This document shows, one piece after another, positions 11,193-20,342 of a stretch of DNA of 64,000 nt; the first letter of the stretch is position 1, and every line of letters begins with the position of its first letter. The notes below the pieces were generated by a model that did not search any database, was not told where the DNA came from, and was given only the letters and a program-made list of their open reading frames with translations. Source of the stretch: CAZLHO01 sp964559455 (GTDB taxonomy: Bacteria; Krumholzibacteriota; Krumholzibacteriia; LZORAL124-64-63); NCBI GenBank assembly GCA_964559455.1, contig CAZLHO010000010.1, positions 1-64,000 of the forward strand. The letters run 5' to 3'. The position numbers were made by a program, and so were the translations under genes.

Positions 11193-14100
11193 CTAGTACT
11201 CGAATCGGTACTTCAGGTCCACGCTGTAGGTCGTGTTGCCCAGGGCCTCGTCCAGGCGGCGGCTGATCTCGGACTGCAGCAGCAGGTGGTCCGAGATCTG
11301 GTACTCGACCAGGATGTCGCGGTCCTGGTCGGTCAGGGCCTGGGCGTACTTGATGTAGAGGTCGCGCCCGATGTACTTGCCGACGCCGATCAGGGTCTGG
11401 GTCGTGCCGTCCACGCGCTCGCGCCCGCTCTCGATGTCGAAGGTGTCGACGACGTCCAGCTCCTGGGCGATCTCCCGCTCAAGCAGGTTGAAGCCGGCGG
11501 CCACCGAGGCCGTCTGCAGGCCGCTGGTGGTCTGGGTGTCGGTGGCGTAAGGCGACAGGCCCAGCAGCATGCGCTCGATGTTGCTGCGGGCGTAGCCGCT
11601 CTCGGAGCGGAAGTCGACCAGCGGCGCGTCGGCGGTGCCGGTCACGTCCACGTAGATCTTCTCCAGGCGCCGGGTGCCGCCGTCGTAGGCGGGCAGCCGC
11701 ACGTCCGTCTCGGCCGTCATCTCGATGCGGGGCACGACCCCCACCTCGCGGCTGAAGTCGAGTCGGCCCTCGGTCACCTTGAAGTCGTTGTTGAAGACGG
11801 GCAGCCGCCCGGCGTCGATGCGCATGCTGCCGCGCAGGAAGAGGCCCTCGAGGTCCCGGACCAGGCGCACGTCGCCGCCCAGGTAGAGCTCCATGGCGCG
11901 GTTGGCGATGCGCCCGGAGCGCGGCGGAGCGCTCAACTCCAGGTCGGCCAGCCAGTCCGGCGCCACGGTGCCCACGCGGGGATCGCTGACGCCTTCGGTC
12001 TCGGAGAAGTCGCCCAGGTAGCGGGCCTCGATCACCTCGAGCGCCCCGGCGAAGCGCGGCACGATCAGGCTGTCCGGGCCCACCTTCACCCCGTGCAGCC
12101 GCAGCTCCGGCGTCCGCACCAGGACGCGCAGGTCGGGGATCGACGCCACCAGGAAGCGGTCGGCCTCCAGGCGGACGTCGAAGTCGCGCAGGGCCAGCCC
12201 GTCGAAGCTGACCGTGCCGCCGCCGGCGAACTCGCCCCGGGCGCCCTCCCGTCCGGTCAGATCGGTCAGGGTCAGCACGTCGCCGTCCCAGAGCCCGTCC
12301 ACGGAGACGTCCCGGTAGATCTCGCCGAGCCCGCGCAGCACGCAGGAGCCGTCGCGGATGTAGAGGCTGCCCGAGTAGAGCGGGTGGGCCACTGGGCCCT
12401 CCACCAGAAGTTCCAGCCCGCCCACGCCGCCGGCCTCGATGAAGGCGTTGGTCATCCGGGCCAGGGGCGCGAGATCGGTGCCGGCGGGGATGCTCAGGCT
12501 CATCCGCAGCCGCTCGTCGGTCAGGTCGCGCGGCACCGAGAGGAAGTCCAAGTCCAGCGGCACCTCGATGTTCCCGGTCAGCGGCAGTTCGCCTTGCCAG
12601 CCGGCGAGGTCCGAGAGCGCCAGCACGTCGTCGGAGAACTCCAGGCCGCCGCGCAACTCGTCCAGATGCAGCCAGTGCACGTCGAAGGGCGCGCTCGCGA
12701 CCCGGCCCGTGATGTGGGGGGCGTCGGTGGTGCCGACGACGCGCAGTTCGGCGTCGAAGACGCCGGCGATGCGATCCAGGGCCGGGATGCCGAACTGATC
12801 GACGAAGGCCCAGTCGGCGCCGCTCAGGTCCACCGTCAGGTCCAGCGCCGCGCCCGGCCAGAACGACGCCGCATCGCTGCCGGGATGCGCGACCTCCCCC
12901 CGCAGCCGCGCCCGTCCGTGCGTCGAGACCAGGTCCAGATCGCGGATCGTGAAGCCGCCCCCGCGGTAGGTGGCGTCCAGTTGCAGCGAATCGATGTAGG
13001 TGAGGGCGAAGGGGGCGTCGGTCAGCCGAGCGGCGATATCGACTTCGGGCGCGTCGGGAGCGCCGGCGAAACCGAAGTCGGCGGTCAGGAATCCGCGCAG
13101 CGAATCGGCGCCGGCGACGAAGGGGGCGAGCAGGCTCAGATCCAGGTCCCGGCAGCGCAGTCCGCCGCCGAGCCGTCCGCTCCGCCGGTCGGAGTCGATG
13201 CTGCCGCCGAGCGAGCCCAGGTCCGAATCCAGGGCGAAGGGCTCGACGCGGACCAGCCCGGGCCCCAGGGCCAGGCGCGCCGCGTCGTCCAGCCGCCAGT
13301 CGTGTCCCTCCAGCCCCAGGTTCAGTTCGGGGATGAAGATCGTGGTCAGGCTGTCGCTGAAGGTGGCCTGGCCGCGCAGCGCCAGCGTCGTGTCGCCCCG
13401 GCCGGAGCGGAAGTCGTGCAGGCGGGCCACGTCGCTGGCGACGACGCCGCTCGCCGAGAAGGCGCCCAGGGGAACGCCGGCGGCGACCAGACCGTCGCCG
13501 ACGACCGCGGCCGAGACCTTGGGCGAGCCCAGCAGGTCCTCGACCATGATGTCGACGCGGCAGCTGTCCGCCCGCAGGGCCGCCGCCGCGGGCCCGCCCA
13601 TCACCGCCCCGCCCTCGAAGGCGAAGACGGGATCGCGCCCCGTGACGGCGCCGTGGACCGTGGCCCGGCCGGCGAGCCCAGGCAGGTTCCAGGCGGCGGG
13701 CAGCCGGGCGAGATCGACCAGATCCAGGGAGAGGTCGCCGGCGAAATCCCCGTCCGCGTCGGCGGAGCCGGTCAGCGATGCGCGCTGGCCGTCGTGGAGG
13801 ATGTCCAACCGCTCCAGCCACAGTCCCTGGTCGCTGGTCTCGATGTCCACGGCGCAGCTGTCGAAGGGCACGATCGCGATCGATCCGTCCGCCAGGCGGC
13901 CGGTGATCATCGTGGCGTTGGTGCGCTCGCGGCGCCACAGGTCGATCCAGCCCCAACCGGCGGTCGGCGGCATCGCCCGCCCGGGCACCAGGTCGCGCGA
14001 GAGGTCGACGTCGGCCACGTCGCCCGTGAGCTGGAAGGTGACGTCGCCGGAGTCGCGGGCGTCGAACCAGCCGACGCCGTCGAAGAAGGCGCCGTTGATG

Positions 14101-15059
14101 CGGCCGCGCATGCGGCTCCAGTCGATGATGCCCCCGGAGACGACGGCGGCGCCGCTGAAGCCGACCAGGTCGTAGTCCTCGAGCACGCCGTCGAAGCGGA
14201 CGTCCAGGCCCAACGTGTCGGGACGGACCGAGAGGTCGAGCGCGACGTCGCCGACGGCCGAGAAGCCCAGGCTGACGTCGATCAGGTCCTCGACCTCCTC
14301 GGCCGAGGTCCCCCGCCCGGAGATGTGCAGGTCGAGGGCGCCGTCATCGCCGCGGCGTCCGGAGAACTGCAGGGGGGACTCGTTCAGGATCACCGCGCAG
14401 TGGTCGAAGTCCAGGCCCCGCGGTCCGAAGGTGAAGATGCCGCTGAGATCGCGCAGGCGGACGCCCCGGTTCTCCCAGTCGAAGTCCGCGTCGTCGCTGC
14501 GCACGCGGATCACCGAGTCGCAGCCGGCCGATCCGCGCCACTCGAGCAGGGGCAGCCGCTGCTCCAGGCGCCCGCGCGGACCCGACAACTCGAGCTTGCC
14601 CCGCAGCACGGAAAGGCGGTCGCAGCTGACCTGCGGCAGCTTCTCCGGACCGGCCGCTTCCTCCCCGGCGGCGACGGCCGGTTCCGATTCGCGGCCGCGT
14701 CGCGCGTGGACGTCGACGCCGCGCAGCTCTACCGAGCGCAGGCGACGCGGGGCGCGCAGCAGTTCCCGGGGATCGAATTCCAGGGCCAGGGTGTCCACGG
14801 CGACGATCGTGGCGCCGCCGCCCTCGCCGCGCAGGGTCAGCGAGACGTCCAGGAGCTCGACCTGCCCCTTCAGGAGGTTGCCCCGGTAGCTGCGCAGGCG
14901 CAGCGATCCGCCCCCGTCCCGCAGGAGATGACGGGTGGCGATCTTCGAGATCTCGGGCGCCAGCAGGTGGGGGCTGCGCGCCAGCCACGCGCCCACGCCC
15001 ACGATCACCAGCCAGGCCACCGGCAGTGTCCAGCGTTTCCGCATCTGGATCACGCGCAC
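11193..15059 (-). CDS. tamB: TamB-like inner-membrane/periplasmic translocation and assembly protein (DUF490)
   Basis: A 1288-residue protein with one N-terminal membrane anchor (VAWLVIVGVGAWLA, about residues 14-28). A very long periplasmic beta-rich region of AsmA/TamB type follows. The C-terminal 300-400 residues carry the DUF490 pattern (MRIDAGRLPVFNNDFKVTEG, then IEMTAETDVRLPAYDGG, IYVDVTGTADAPLVDF, YARSNIERMLLGLSPYA) and a barrel-like end (YSVDLKYRFEY). Such proteins form a lipid- or protein-conducting groove between the membranes and work with an Omp85 partner, here the gene directly upstream (7-base gap). The GTG at 15059 has GAGAGG just upstream; an ATG at 15044 is an alternative. 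The gene content around it supports an envelope-assembly role. Confidence 0.85.
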   Translation of the reverse strand: MRVIQMRKRWTLPVAWLVIVGVGAWLARSPHLLAPEISKIATRHLLRDGGGSLRLRSYRGNLLKGQVELLDVSLTLRGEGGGATIVAVDTLALEFDPRELLRAPRRLRSVELRGVDVHARRGRESEPAVAAGEEAAGPEKLPQVSCDRLSVLRGKLELSGPRGRLEQRLPLLEWRGSAGCDSVIRVRSDDADFDWENRGVRLRDLSGIFTFGPRGLDFDHCAVILNESPLQFSGRRGDDGALDLHISGRGTSAEEVEDLIDVSLGFSAVGDVALDLSVRPDTLGLDVRFDGVLEDYDLVGFSGAAVVSGGIIDWSRMRGRINGAFFDGVGWFDARDSGDVTFQLTGDVADVDLSRDLVPGRAMPPTAGWGWIDLWRRERTNATMITGRLADGSIAIVPFDSCAVDIETSDQGLWLERLDILHDGQRASLTGSADADGDFAGDLSLDLVDLARLPAAWNLPGLAGRATVHGAVTGRDPVFAFEGGAVMGGPAAAALRADSCRVDIMVEDLLGSPKVSAAVVGDGLVAAGVPLGAFSASGVVASDVARLHDFRSGRGDTTLALRGQATFSDSLTTIFIPELNLGLEGHDWRLDDAARLALGPGLVRVEPFALDSDLGSLGGSIDSDRRSGRLGGGLRCRDLDLSLLAPFVAGADSLRGFLTADFGFAGAPDAPEVDIAARLTDAPFALTYIDSLQLDATYRGGGFTIRDLDLVSTHGRARLRGEVAHPGSDAASFWPGAALDLTVDLSGADWAFVDQFGIPALDRIAGVFDAELRVVGTTDAPHITGRVASAPFDVHWLHLDELRGGLEFSDDVLALSDLAGWQGELPLTGNIEVPLDLDFLSVPRDLTDERLRMSLSIPAGTDLAPLARMTNAFIEAGGVGGLELLVEGPVAHPLYSGSLYIRDGSCVLRGLGEIYRDVSVDGLWDGDVLTLTDLTGREGARGEFAGGGTVSFDGLALRDFDVRLEADRFLVASIPDLRVLVRTPELRLHGVKVGPDSLIVPRFAGALEVIEARYLGDFSETEGVSDPRVGTVAPDWLADLELSAPPRSGRIANRAMELYLGGDVRLVRDLEGLFLRGSMRIDAGRLPVFNNDFKVTEGRLDFSREVGVVPRIEMTAETDVRLPAYDGGTRRLEKIYVDVTGTADAPLVDFRSESGYARSNIERMLLGLSPYATDTQTTSGLQTASVAAGFNLLEREIAQELDVVDTFDIESGRERVDGTTQTLIGVGKYIGRDLYIKYAQALTDQDRDILVEYQISDHLLLQSEISRRLDEALGNTTYSVDLKYRFEY

Positions 15060-15066
15060 CGCCCTC

Positions 15067-17181
15067 TCAGAAGGGATAACCCAGGGAGAAATGGTAGAGG
15101 ACCTCGTCCTCGGTCTCCGTCGCCGACAACCGGGCCCGCTTCAACGGGAAGCCCACGTCCAGGCGCACCGGCCCCACCGGAGTGTCCACCCGCAGGCCGA
15201 CGCCCGTGCTCCAGCGGTAGTCCCAGAGCTTGGTCGCCGTCTCGTCCTCGGGCTCCCGCGGGTACGAACGCATCCGGAACCCGCGCAGCCGGATGCCCCG
15301 GGCCCGCTCCCAGACGTTGCCCCCGTCCAGGAAAAATACGCCGCCGACGCGTCCTCCGCCCACCAGGGGCATCGGAAAACGCCATTCGACGTTCGTCAGC
15401 AGCATGTAGTTGCCGCCCCGCGCCGGCCGGTCGGGCAGGGGAACGTCGCTGGCCAGCTGCAGGGAGTCCAGCAGGGCGGGGTCGGTGTACTGCGGCCCCA
15501 GGCTGCGCTCCAGATAGCCCCGCACCGTGGAGACGCCGCCGGCGAAGAAACGCTCGTTGTAGGGGACCGACTCGCTGCCCCGGTCCCGCGAGGCGCCGTA
15601 GGCGCGCACCACGCCGCCGCTGACGCGGAAGGCCAGCACTCCGCCCAGGGGGGTGCTCCGGTAGGCGTGCCAGGAGGCCTGGCCCTTGACGAAGCTGTTG
15701 TCCCCGCCCAGGGGACCGCCCGCGCCCTGCAGCTGCGTGGTGATCAGGCTGCCCCCGGCGGGCCGCACCGGATCGTCGCGGCGCTCCCGCAAAAGGTCCC
15801 AGGTCAGCGAGCGGGTGGTCGAGCTGCTGAGGTCGACCGCCTCGAAAGACTCGCGCAGGGTGGGCTTGGCGTCGGGGTGGAGCTCGGGGTTCGAACGCTC
15901 GACCTGGACGCGCAGGATGTTCAGGACGTGGCGGCCGCCGCGGAAGCGCGTGCCGAGATCGTAGCCGGTGTTCTTCAGGTTCAGGCCCGACTCGCCGCGT
16001 GTCTCCTTCTCGGCGTAGAGGCCGGCCTCCAGTTGGAAGCGGCCGATCGCGTGGGGCCAGGTGTGCCGGATGTCGTAGCGGTAGTTCAGCTCGGGGCTGG
16101 GCGTGCCCTCGGCCAACCGCTGCACGTCCTCGTAGTTCAGGGCGATCTTGGCGCTCAGGCGCAGGCGCTGGCCGCGCCCGGCCAGGTTGTTGTGCCCCCA
16201 CCCGCCGAGCAGGCGGATGCGTTCGCGCGTGCCCACGCCGGCGCCGAACTCGAAGTAGGCCGGGCGCCGCTCGACGACCTGGACCAGGATGTCGGTCAGG
16301 CCGGCGACGGTGTCGATGTCGGCCGGGATCAGGGTGACGTCGCGGAACAGCGCGGTGTCCAGCAGCCGCCGCTGCGTGGCCTGGACGGCGCTCCAGCGGA
16401 AGCGATCGCCCGGCTTCAGCTGCAGTTCCCGATCGATCAGCCCCGGCCGAGTCTGGCCGCGGCCCTCGATCCGGACCCGGCGCACGGCGTAGCGCAGGCC
16501 CGGACGGATGTGATAGGAGAGCCGGGCCGCCAGGACGTCGTCGGTCTCGCCGGAGGTGACCGTCAGCTCCGGCGTGATCCGCACGCGCAGGAAGCCCTCC
16601 TCCCAGAACTTCGTGCGCAATTCGTAGATGTCGGCGCCCAGGTCGGCGTTGTCCGCGGGCGCGGGATCGCCCGGGGCGTACTTCAGTCCCTCGGCCAGGA
16701 GCTCGGCGGGGATGGCCTCGCCGCCGGGAAAGGAGAGCTCGGCCAGGAAGGTGCGCGACCCCTCGGCGATCGTGATGTAGATGACGTCGCCGCCGACGGG
16801 CTCGGTGGCCACCGAATCCAGGCGCACCGCGACCTGGTGGAAGCCACGCTGGCGGTAATAGCGCTCAAGCAGGCCGAGTTCATTGTCCAGGAGGTCCGGA
16901 CGGTAGCGGGCGGTGCGGTCGCCGATGCCGACGAGCATCAGGGGGTGGAAGCTGCGCGGTTCGCGGATCTTGAGCACCGACTTCAACTGCCCGTCCCCGA
17001 AGGCGGCGTTGCCGTCGATGACGATGCGGGCCAGGCGATGCTCGGCCAGCCCGTAGTCGAGCTCGCCGGCGGCCCGGGCGACGCCGGCGGCGGCGATCAG
17101 CGCCAGCGCCAGCAACGCCAGGGCCCCCGACCGCGACGCCGGGAAGCGCTCTCCTGCGGTGACTTTGCTCTGCACTCGCAC
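15067..17181 (-). CDS. tamA: Omp85-family outer-membrane assembly factor (TamA/BamA-like)
   Basis: A 704-residue protein with a signal peptide (ALLALALIAAAGVARA). POTRA-type repeats lie in residues about 45-350 (RIVIDGNAAFGDGQLKSVL, GSRTFLAELSFPGGEAIP, RRVRIEGRGQTRPGLIDREL), followed by a 16-strand barrel to the terminal Phe. The conserved FFAGGVSTVRGYLERSLGP segment is the Omp85 VRGF/Y-type loop motif. The tamA-tamB order suggests TamA rather than BamA, but BamA cannot be excluded because no other BamA is in the window. The start is GTG (17181). It diverges from a small lipoprotein gene with a 72-base spacer in which I see no convincing promoter. Confidence 0.87.
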   Translation of the reverse strand: MRVQSKVTAGERFPASRSGALALLALALIAAAGVARAAGELDYGLAEHRLARIVIDGNAAFGDGQLKSVLKIREPRSFHPLMLVGIGDRTARYRPDLLDNELGLLERYYRQRGFHQVAVRLDSVATEPVGGDVIYITIAEGSRTFLAELSFPGGEAIPAELLAEGLKYAPGDPAPADNADLGADIYELRTKFWEEGFLRVRITPELTVTSGETDDVLAARLSYHIRPGLRYAVRRVRIEGRGQTRPGLIDRELQLKPGDRFRWSAVQATQRRLLDTALFRDVTLIPADIDTVAGLTDILVQVVERRPAYFEFGAGVGTRERIRLLGGWGHNNLAGRGQRLRLSAKIALNYEDVQRLAEGTPSPELNYRYDIRHTWPHAIGRFQLEAGLYAEKETRGESGLNLKNTGYDLGTRFRGGRHVLNILRVQVERSNPELHPDAKPTLRESFEAVDLSSSTTRSLTWDLLRERRDDPVRPAGGSLITTQLQGAGGPLGGDNSFVKGQASWHAYRSTPLGGVLAFRVSGGVVRAYGASRDRGSESVPYNERFFAGGVSTVRGYLERSLGPQYTDPALLDSLQLASDVPLPDRPARGGNYMLLTNVEWRFPMPLVGGGRVGGVFFLDGGNVWERARGIRLRGFRMRSYPREPEDETATKLWDYRWSTGVGLRVDTPVGPVRLDVGFPLKRARLSATETEDEVLYHFSLGYPF

Positions 17182-17253
17182 TCTATCCTTGCCCGCGCCG
17201 CGCTTCCGGTGCTATGACGGTGAGGTCGCCCCTCTCCCGAACCTGAACATAGC

Positions 17254-17676
17254 ATGGCCGGGGAAGATTCCGTGAATCCTTATCGCAACAAGCTCCTGCC
17301 CGCCACGGTGTTGCTGGCGCTCGCCCTCGGCCCCGCCGGCTGCGGCGACGCGCCCGTGCCCGTCCTGCAGCTCGACGATCTCAAGGCCGGGGAAAGACTC
17401 TACGTGGAACGCTTCGTCACGCTGGAGCGGGCCCGCGCCGTGGCCTTCGGCGACCGCGCCCGCGGCGAGGCTCTGCTCGATTCGCTGGCCGCGGCCTGGG
17501 GCGACAGTTCGCTGGTCCGGGCCCGGGCCGCGCTGCCCGGCGATCCCGCCCGCGCCACCGCCCTCCACGCCCTCCTGCTGCGCATCCTGGAGGCCGAGGC
17601 CGACTCCCTGGTGGCCGCCGGCGACGCCTCGCGACTGGCGGCGCCGCTGCCGGACCCGTCCCCCGCCGCGCCCTGA
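17254..17676 (+). CDS. small putative lipoprotein of unknown function
   Basis: A 140-residue protein with a lipoprotein signal: a basic start, a hydrophobic core LLPATVLLALALGP and the lipobox AGC. The mature part is short (about 105 residues), alanine/arginine-rich and predicted helical. No family is recognised. A GTG at 17272 preceded by GGGGAAGA is an equally plausible start and gives a more typical signal peptide. It lies alone on the plus strand between divergent tamA and convergent rseP, nine bases from the rseP stop. Coding status rests on the lipobox and on codon pattern, so confidence is moderate. Confidence 0.6.
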   Translation: MAGEDSVNPYRNKLLPATVLLALALGPAGCGDAPVPVLQLDDLKAGERLYVERFVTLERARAVAFGDRARGEALLDSLAAAWGDSSLVRARAALPGDPARATALHALLLRILEAEADSLVAAGDASRLAAPLPDPSPAAP

Positions 17677-17685
17677 CCCGGCAGG

Positions 17686-19077
17686 CTAGCTGCGCGGCAG
17701 CACCTTCAGCACGTCGACGACGATCACGAAGGTCATGAAGAGCATGAGCACGATCAGGCCCACCTGCATCGCGATCGCCTGGACGCGGTCGCGGACGGGA
17801 CGGCGCGCGACCATCTCGTAGAGCAGGAAGATGACGTGCCCGCCGTCCAGCACGGGGATCGGCAGGAGGTTCAGCAGGAAGAGGTTCACCGAGAAGAAGG
17901 CGATGAACTGCATCAGGTGGTTGAAGCTCCACCGCAGCATCTCCCCCGCGACCTGGCCGATGCGGATCGGGCCGCCGACGGCGTCGAGGCCCATGCGTCC
18001 CTGGACGAAGCTGGCCAGGACCGAGACCGTGGCCGTGATGGTGCGGGCGGTGGCCTGCCAGCCGATCTCCACTGCGCGCCAGGGACCGACGCGGCGATAC
18101 TCGTAGTAGCGATCGAAGTAGATGCGGCCGATCGTCGAGTCCGGCAGGATCTCGGCGGCCTCGGGCATCACCTGCCGGGTCATCCGCTCGCCGTCGCGCT
18201 CCCAGGTCAGGTCCACGGCGCGCCCGGCGCTGCCGTTGATGATCCCCGCGATGGCCTGGAACGATGTCACGGCCTCGCCGTCGATGGCCAGGATGCGATC
18301 GCCGTGCCGCAGGCCGGCGCGGTCCGCCGGGCCGCCGTCCTGGACGAGGCCCACCTTCGTATCGTACGGATCGATGCCCAGGCGCCAGTAGCCGTCGCCC
18401 AGGACGGGCGCGTAGCCCAGCTCGATCTGGGCGCCGTCGCGGCGCACGCTCAAGGTGACCGCCGCCGGGTCGTCCTCGCGTCCCTCGCTGGGGGCCACCA
18501 GGGCGACGCTCAGGTCCTCCCAGGCCGCCACGGGCCGGCCGTCCACGGCCACGATCTCGTCCCCGACCCGCAGCCCCGCCGCCGCGCCGGGCCCGTCGGC
18601 GTCGACGCCGCCGACCGTCGTCACCGGCACCTGCATCAGGCCCAGGAACATCACCGTCGAGGCGTAGATCAGGAAGGCCAGCAGCAGGTTGGCCAGGGGC
18701 CCGGCCACGACCACGGCCAGACGCTGCCAGGTCGGCCTGTTGCGGAAGTGGCGGTGGGCCGGGATGTCGAGGTCGAGTTCGTCGGCGGCCAGGGCGCTCT
18801 GGTCCGAGGCCAGCGGGTACTGCCGCTCCTCGCCGGTGCCGGTATCCTGGATCTCCTCCATCACGCCCTCGCCGGCCATCTTCACGTAGCCGCCGAAGGG
18901 CACCACCGACAGGGCGTATTCCGTCTCGCCGAAGCGCCGGCGCAGGATCTTGGGCCCGAAGCCGATGGAGAAGGTCTTGACGTAGATCCCCGTCAGCTTG
19001 CAGACGGTGAAGTGGCCCAGCTCGTGGATGATGATCACGATGCCGAGGGTGAGCACGAAAGCGATGAAGGTCGACAA
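17686..19077 (-). CDS. rseP: RseP-type site-2 intramembrane zinc metalloprotease
   Basis: A 463-residue membrane protease of the S2P/M50 family, which cleaves anti-sigma factors or signal-peptide remnants within the membrane. HELGH (H18, E19, H22) lies in the first transmembrane segment and the second zinc motif NLLPIPVLDGG is near residue 415. Two PDZ-like domains lie between them (GGVDADGPGAAAGLRVGDEIV and LVQDGGPADRAGLRHGDRIL). Four membrane segments are recognisable. The TTG start at 19077 is chosen because family proteins begin exactly here and GGAG lies about eight bases upstream; the frame extends further but without family-like sequence. It follows dxr by 19 bases, the common dxr-rseP order. 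Confidence 0.93.
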   Translation of the reverse strand: MSTFIAFVLTLGIVIIIHELGHFTVCKLTGIYVKTFSIGFGPKILRRRFGETEYALSVVPFGGYVKMAGEGVMEEIQDTGTGEERQYPLASDQSALAADELDLDIPAHRHFRNRPTWQRLAVVVAGPLANLLLAFLIYASTVMFLGLMQVPVTTVGGVDADGPGAAAGLRVGDEIVAVDGRPVAAWEDLSVALVAPSEGREDDPAAVTLSVRRDGAQIELGYAPVLGDGYWRLGIDPYDTKVGLVQDGGPADRAGLRHGDRILAIDGEAVTSFQAIAGIINGSAGRAVDLTWERDGERMTRQVMPEAAEILPDSTIGRIYFDRYYEYRRVGPWRAVEIGWQATARTITATVSVLASFVQGRMGLDAVGGPIRIGQVAGEMLRWSFNHLMQFIAFFSVNLFLLNLLPIPVLDGGHVIFLLYEMVARRPVRDRVQAIAMQVGLIVLMLFMTFVIVVDVLKVLPRS

Positions 19078-19096
19078 GGCGCACGCTCCGACGGGT

Positions 19097-20305
19097 TCAG
19101 TCCAGGAATGCGGATGCGGTCTCACGGGCCAGGCGGTCGGCCGCCAGGGCCTCCTCCAGGTCGGCCACCGCTGCGGACGGCACGGACTCCAGGGTCCGCT
19201 CGATGACTGATGCAATATCGACGTACCGGATGCGGGCTGCCAGCAGGGCGGCCACGGCGATCTCGTTGGCGGCGTTGAGCACTATCGGCGCCCGTCCGCC
19301 CAGGCGGCCGGCCTCCCGGGCCAGGCGCAGGCAGGGGAAGCGATCGGCGTCGGGGGCCTCGAAGTGCAGGCTGCCCAGACCGACCAGGTCCAGCCGCCGC
19401 GTGGGCAGGTGCCAGTGCCTTTCGCCGGCCAGGGCGAAGAGCAGGGGCACCTTCATGTCCGGCGCGCCCAGCTGGGCCATCACCGCCCCGTCCTGGAAGC
19501 AGACGAGGGAATGGATCACCGAGCTGGGGTGGATCACGACCTGGATGTCGTCGTAGGGCATGTCGAAGAGGTAGTGGGCCTCGATGATCTCCAGCCCCTT
19601 GTTCATCAGCGTCGCCGAGTCGACGGTGATCTTGGGTCCCATCTCCCAGGTCGGGTGGCGCAGCACGGATTCGAGGGTGACCCGCCGCAGCTCGGTGGCC
19701 GCCAGGGTCCGGAAAGGCCCGCCGGACGCGGTCAGGATCACGCTCTCGACCTCGCCGGGATCGCGGCCGCTGAGGCATTGGGCGATGGCCGAGTGCTCGG
19801 AGTCGACGGGGATCACCTCGCCGCCGCCCCGGACCAGGGCGTCCCGCACCAGCAGACCGCCGACGACCAGGGATTCCTTGTTGGCCAGGGCCAGCCGCTT
19901 GCCGGACTCCAGGGCGACCAGCGTGGGTTCGAGGCCGGCGGCCCCGACCAGGGCGTTCAGGACGCAGTCGGCCTCGGGCAGGGCCGCGGCCTCGCGCAGA
20001 CCCGCGGCTCCGGGCGCGAGCAGCTTCCGGCGCAGCAGTGGCTGCCCGGCGGCCTCGGCGACGGACTTCTCGTCGCCCAGGGCGACGGCAGGCGGTTCGC
20101 CGCCCTCGCCGGCCAGCAGGTCGACCAGATGGGCCAGCTCCTTCACCCGCGACCGGGCGGAGACCGCGACGATGCGCAGCCGGTCGGGATAGCGCAGCGC
20201 GAGTTCGACGGCCTGGCGGCCGATGGACCCGGTGGCGCCCAGCAGGGCCACCCGCAGGGGACCGGCCTGGGCCCGCGGGGGGCTTCCCGCCCTGTAGAGA
20301 GCCAT
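19097..20305 (-). CDS. dxr: 1-deoxy-D-xylulose 5-phosphate reductoisomerase
   Basis: Second enzyme of the MEP isoprenoid pathway: it converts DXP to MEP with NADPH, supplying precursors to UppS encoded in the same operon. The NADPH-binding GATGSIG lies near the start, NKESLVV in the middle, and the substrate/metal region as VDSEHSAIAQCL, ILTASGGPF and HPTWEMGPKITVDSATLMNKGLE. Length from the ATG at 20305 is 402 residues, normal for Dxr, and AAGGAAG lies eight bases upstream. An in-frame GTG at 20329 would add eight residues. The gap to cdsA is short, so cotranscription is expected. Confidence 0.95.
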   Translation of the reverse strand: MALYRAGSPPRAQAGPLRVALLGATGSIGRQAVELALRYPDRLRIVAVSARSRVKELAHLVDLLAGEGGEPPAVALGDEKSVAEAAGQPLLRRKLLAPGAAGLREAAALPEADCVLNALVGAAGLEPTLVALESGKRLALANKESLVVGGLLVRDALVRGGGEVIPVDSEHSAIAQCLSGRDPGEVESVILTASGGPFRTLAATELRRVTLESVLRHPTWEMGPKITVDSATLMNKGLEIIEAHYLFDMPYDDIQVVIHPSSVIHSLVCFQDGAVMAQLGAPDMKVPLLFALAGERHWHLPTRRLDLVGLGSLHFEAPDADRFPCLRLAREAGRLGGRAPIVLNAANEIAVAALLAARIRYVDIASVIERTLESVPSAAVADLEEALAADRLARETASAFLD

Positions 20306-20342
20306 CGGCCCGACTTCCTTGCGACTCACGTCCCCTCCCCCC

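Noticed and set aside
11142..15623. Very long plus-strand open frame (about 1490 codons) opposite tamB
   Set aside because: No signal, motif or ribosome site; its composition mirrors the minus-strand gene, which has clear DUF490 features.
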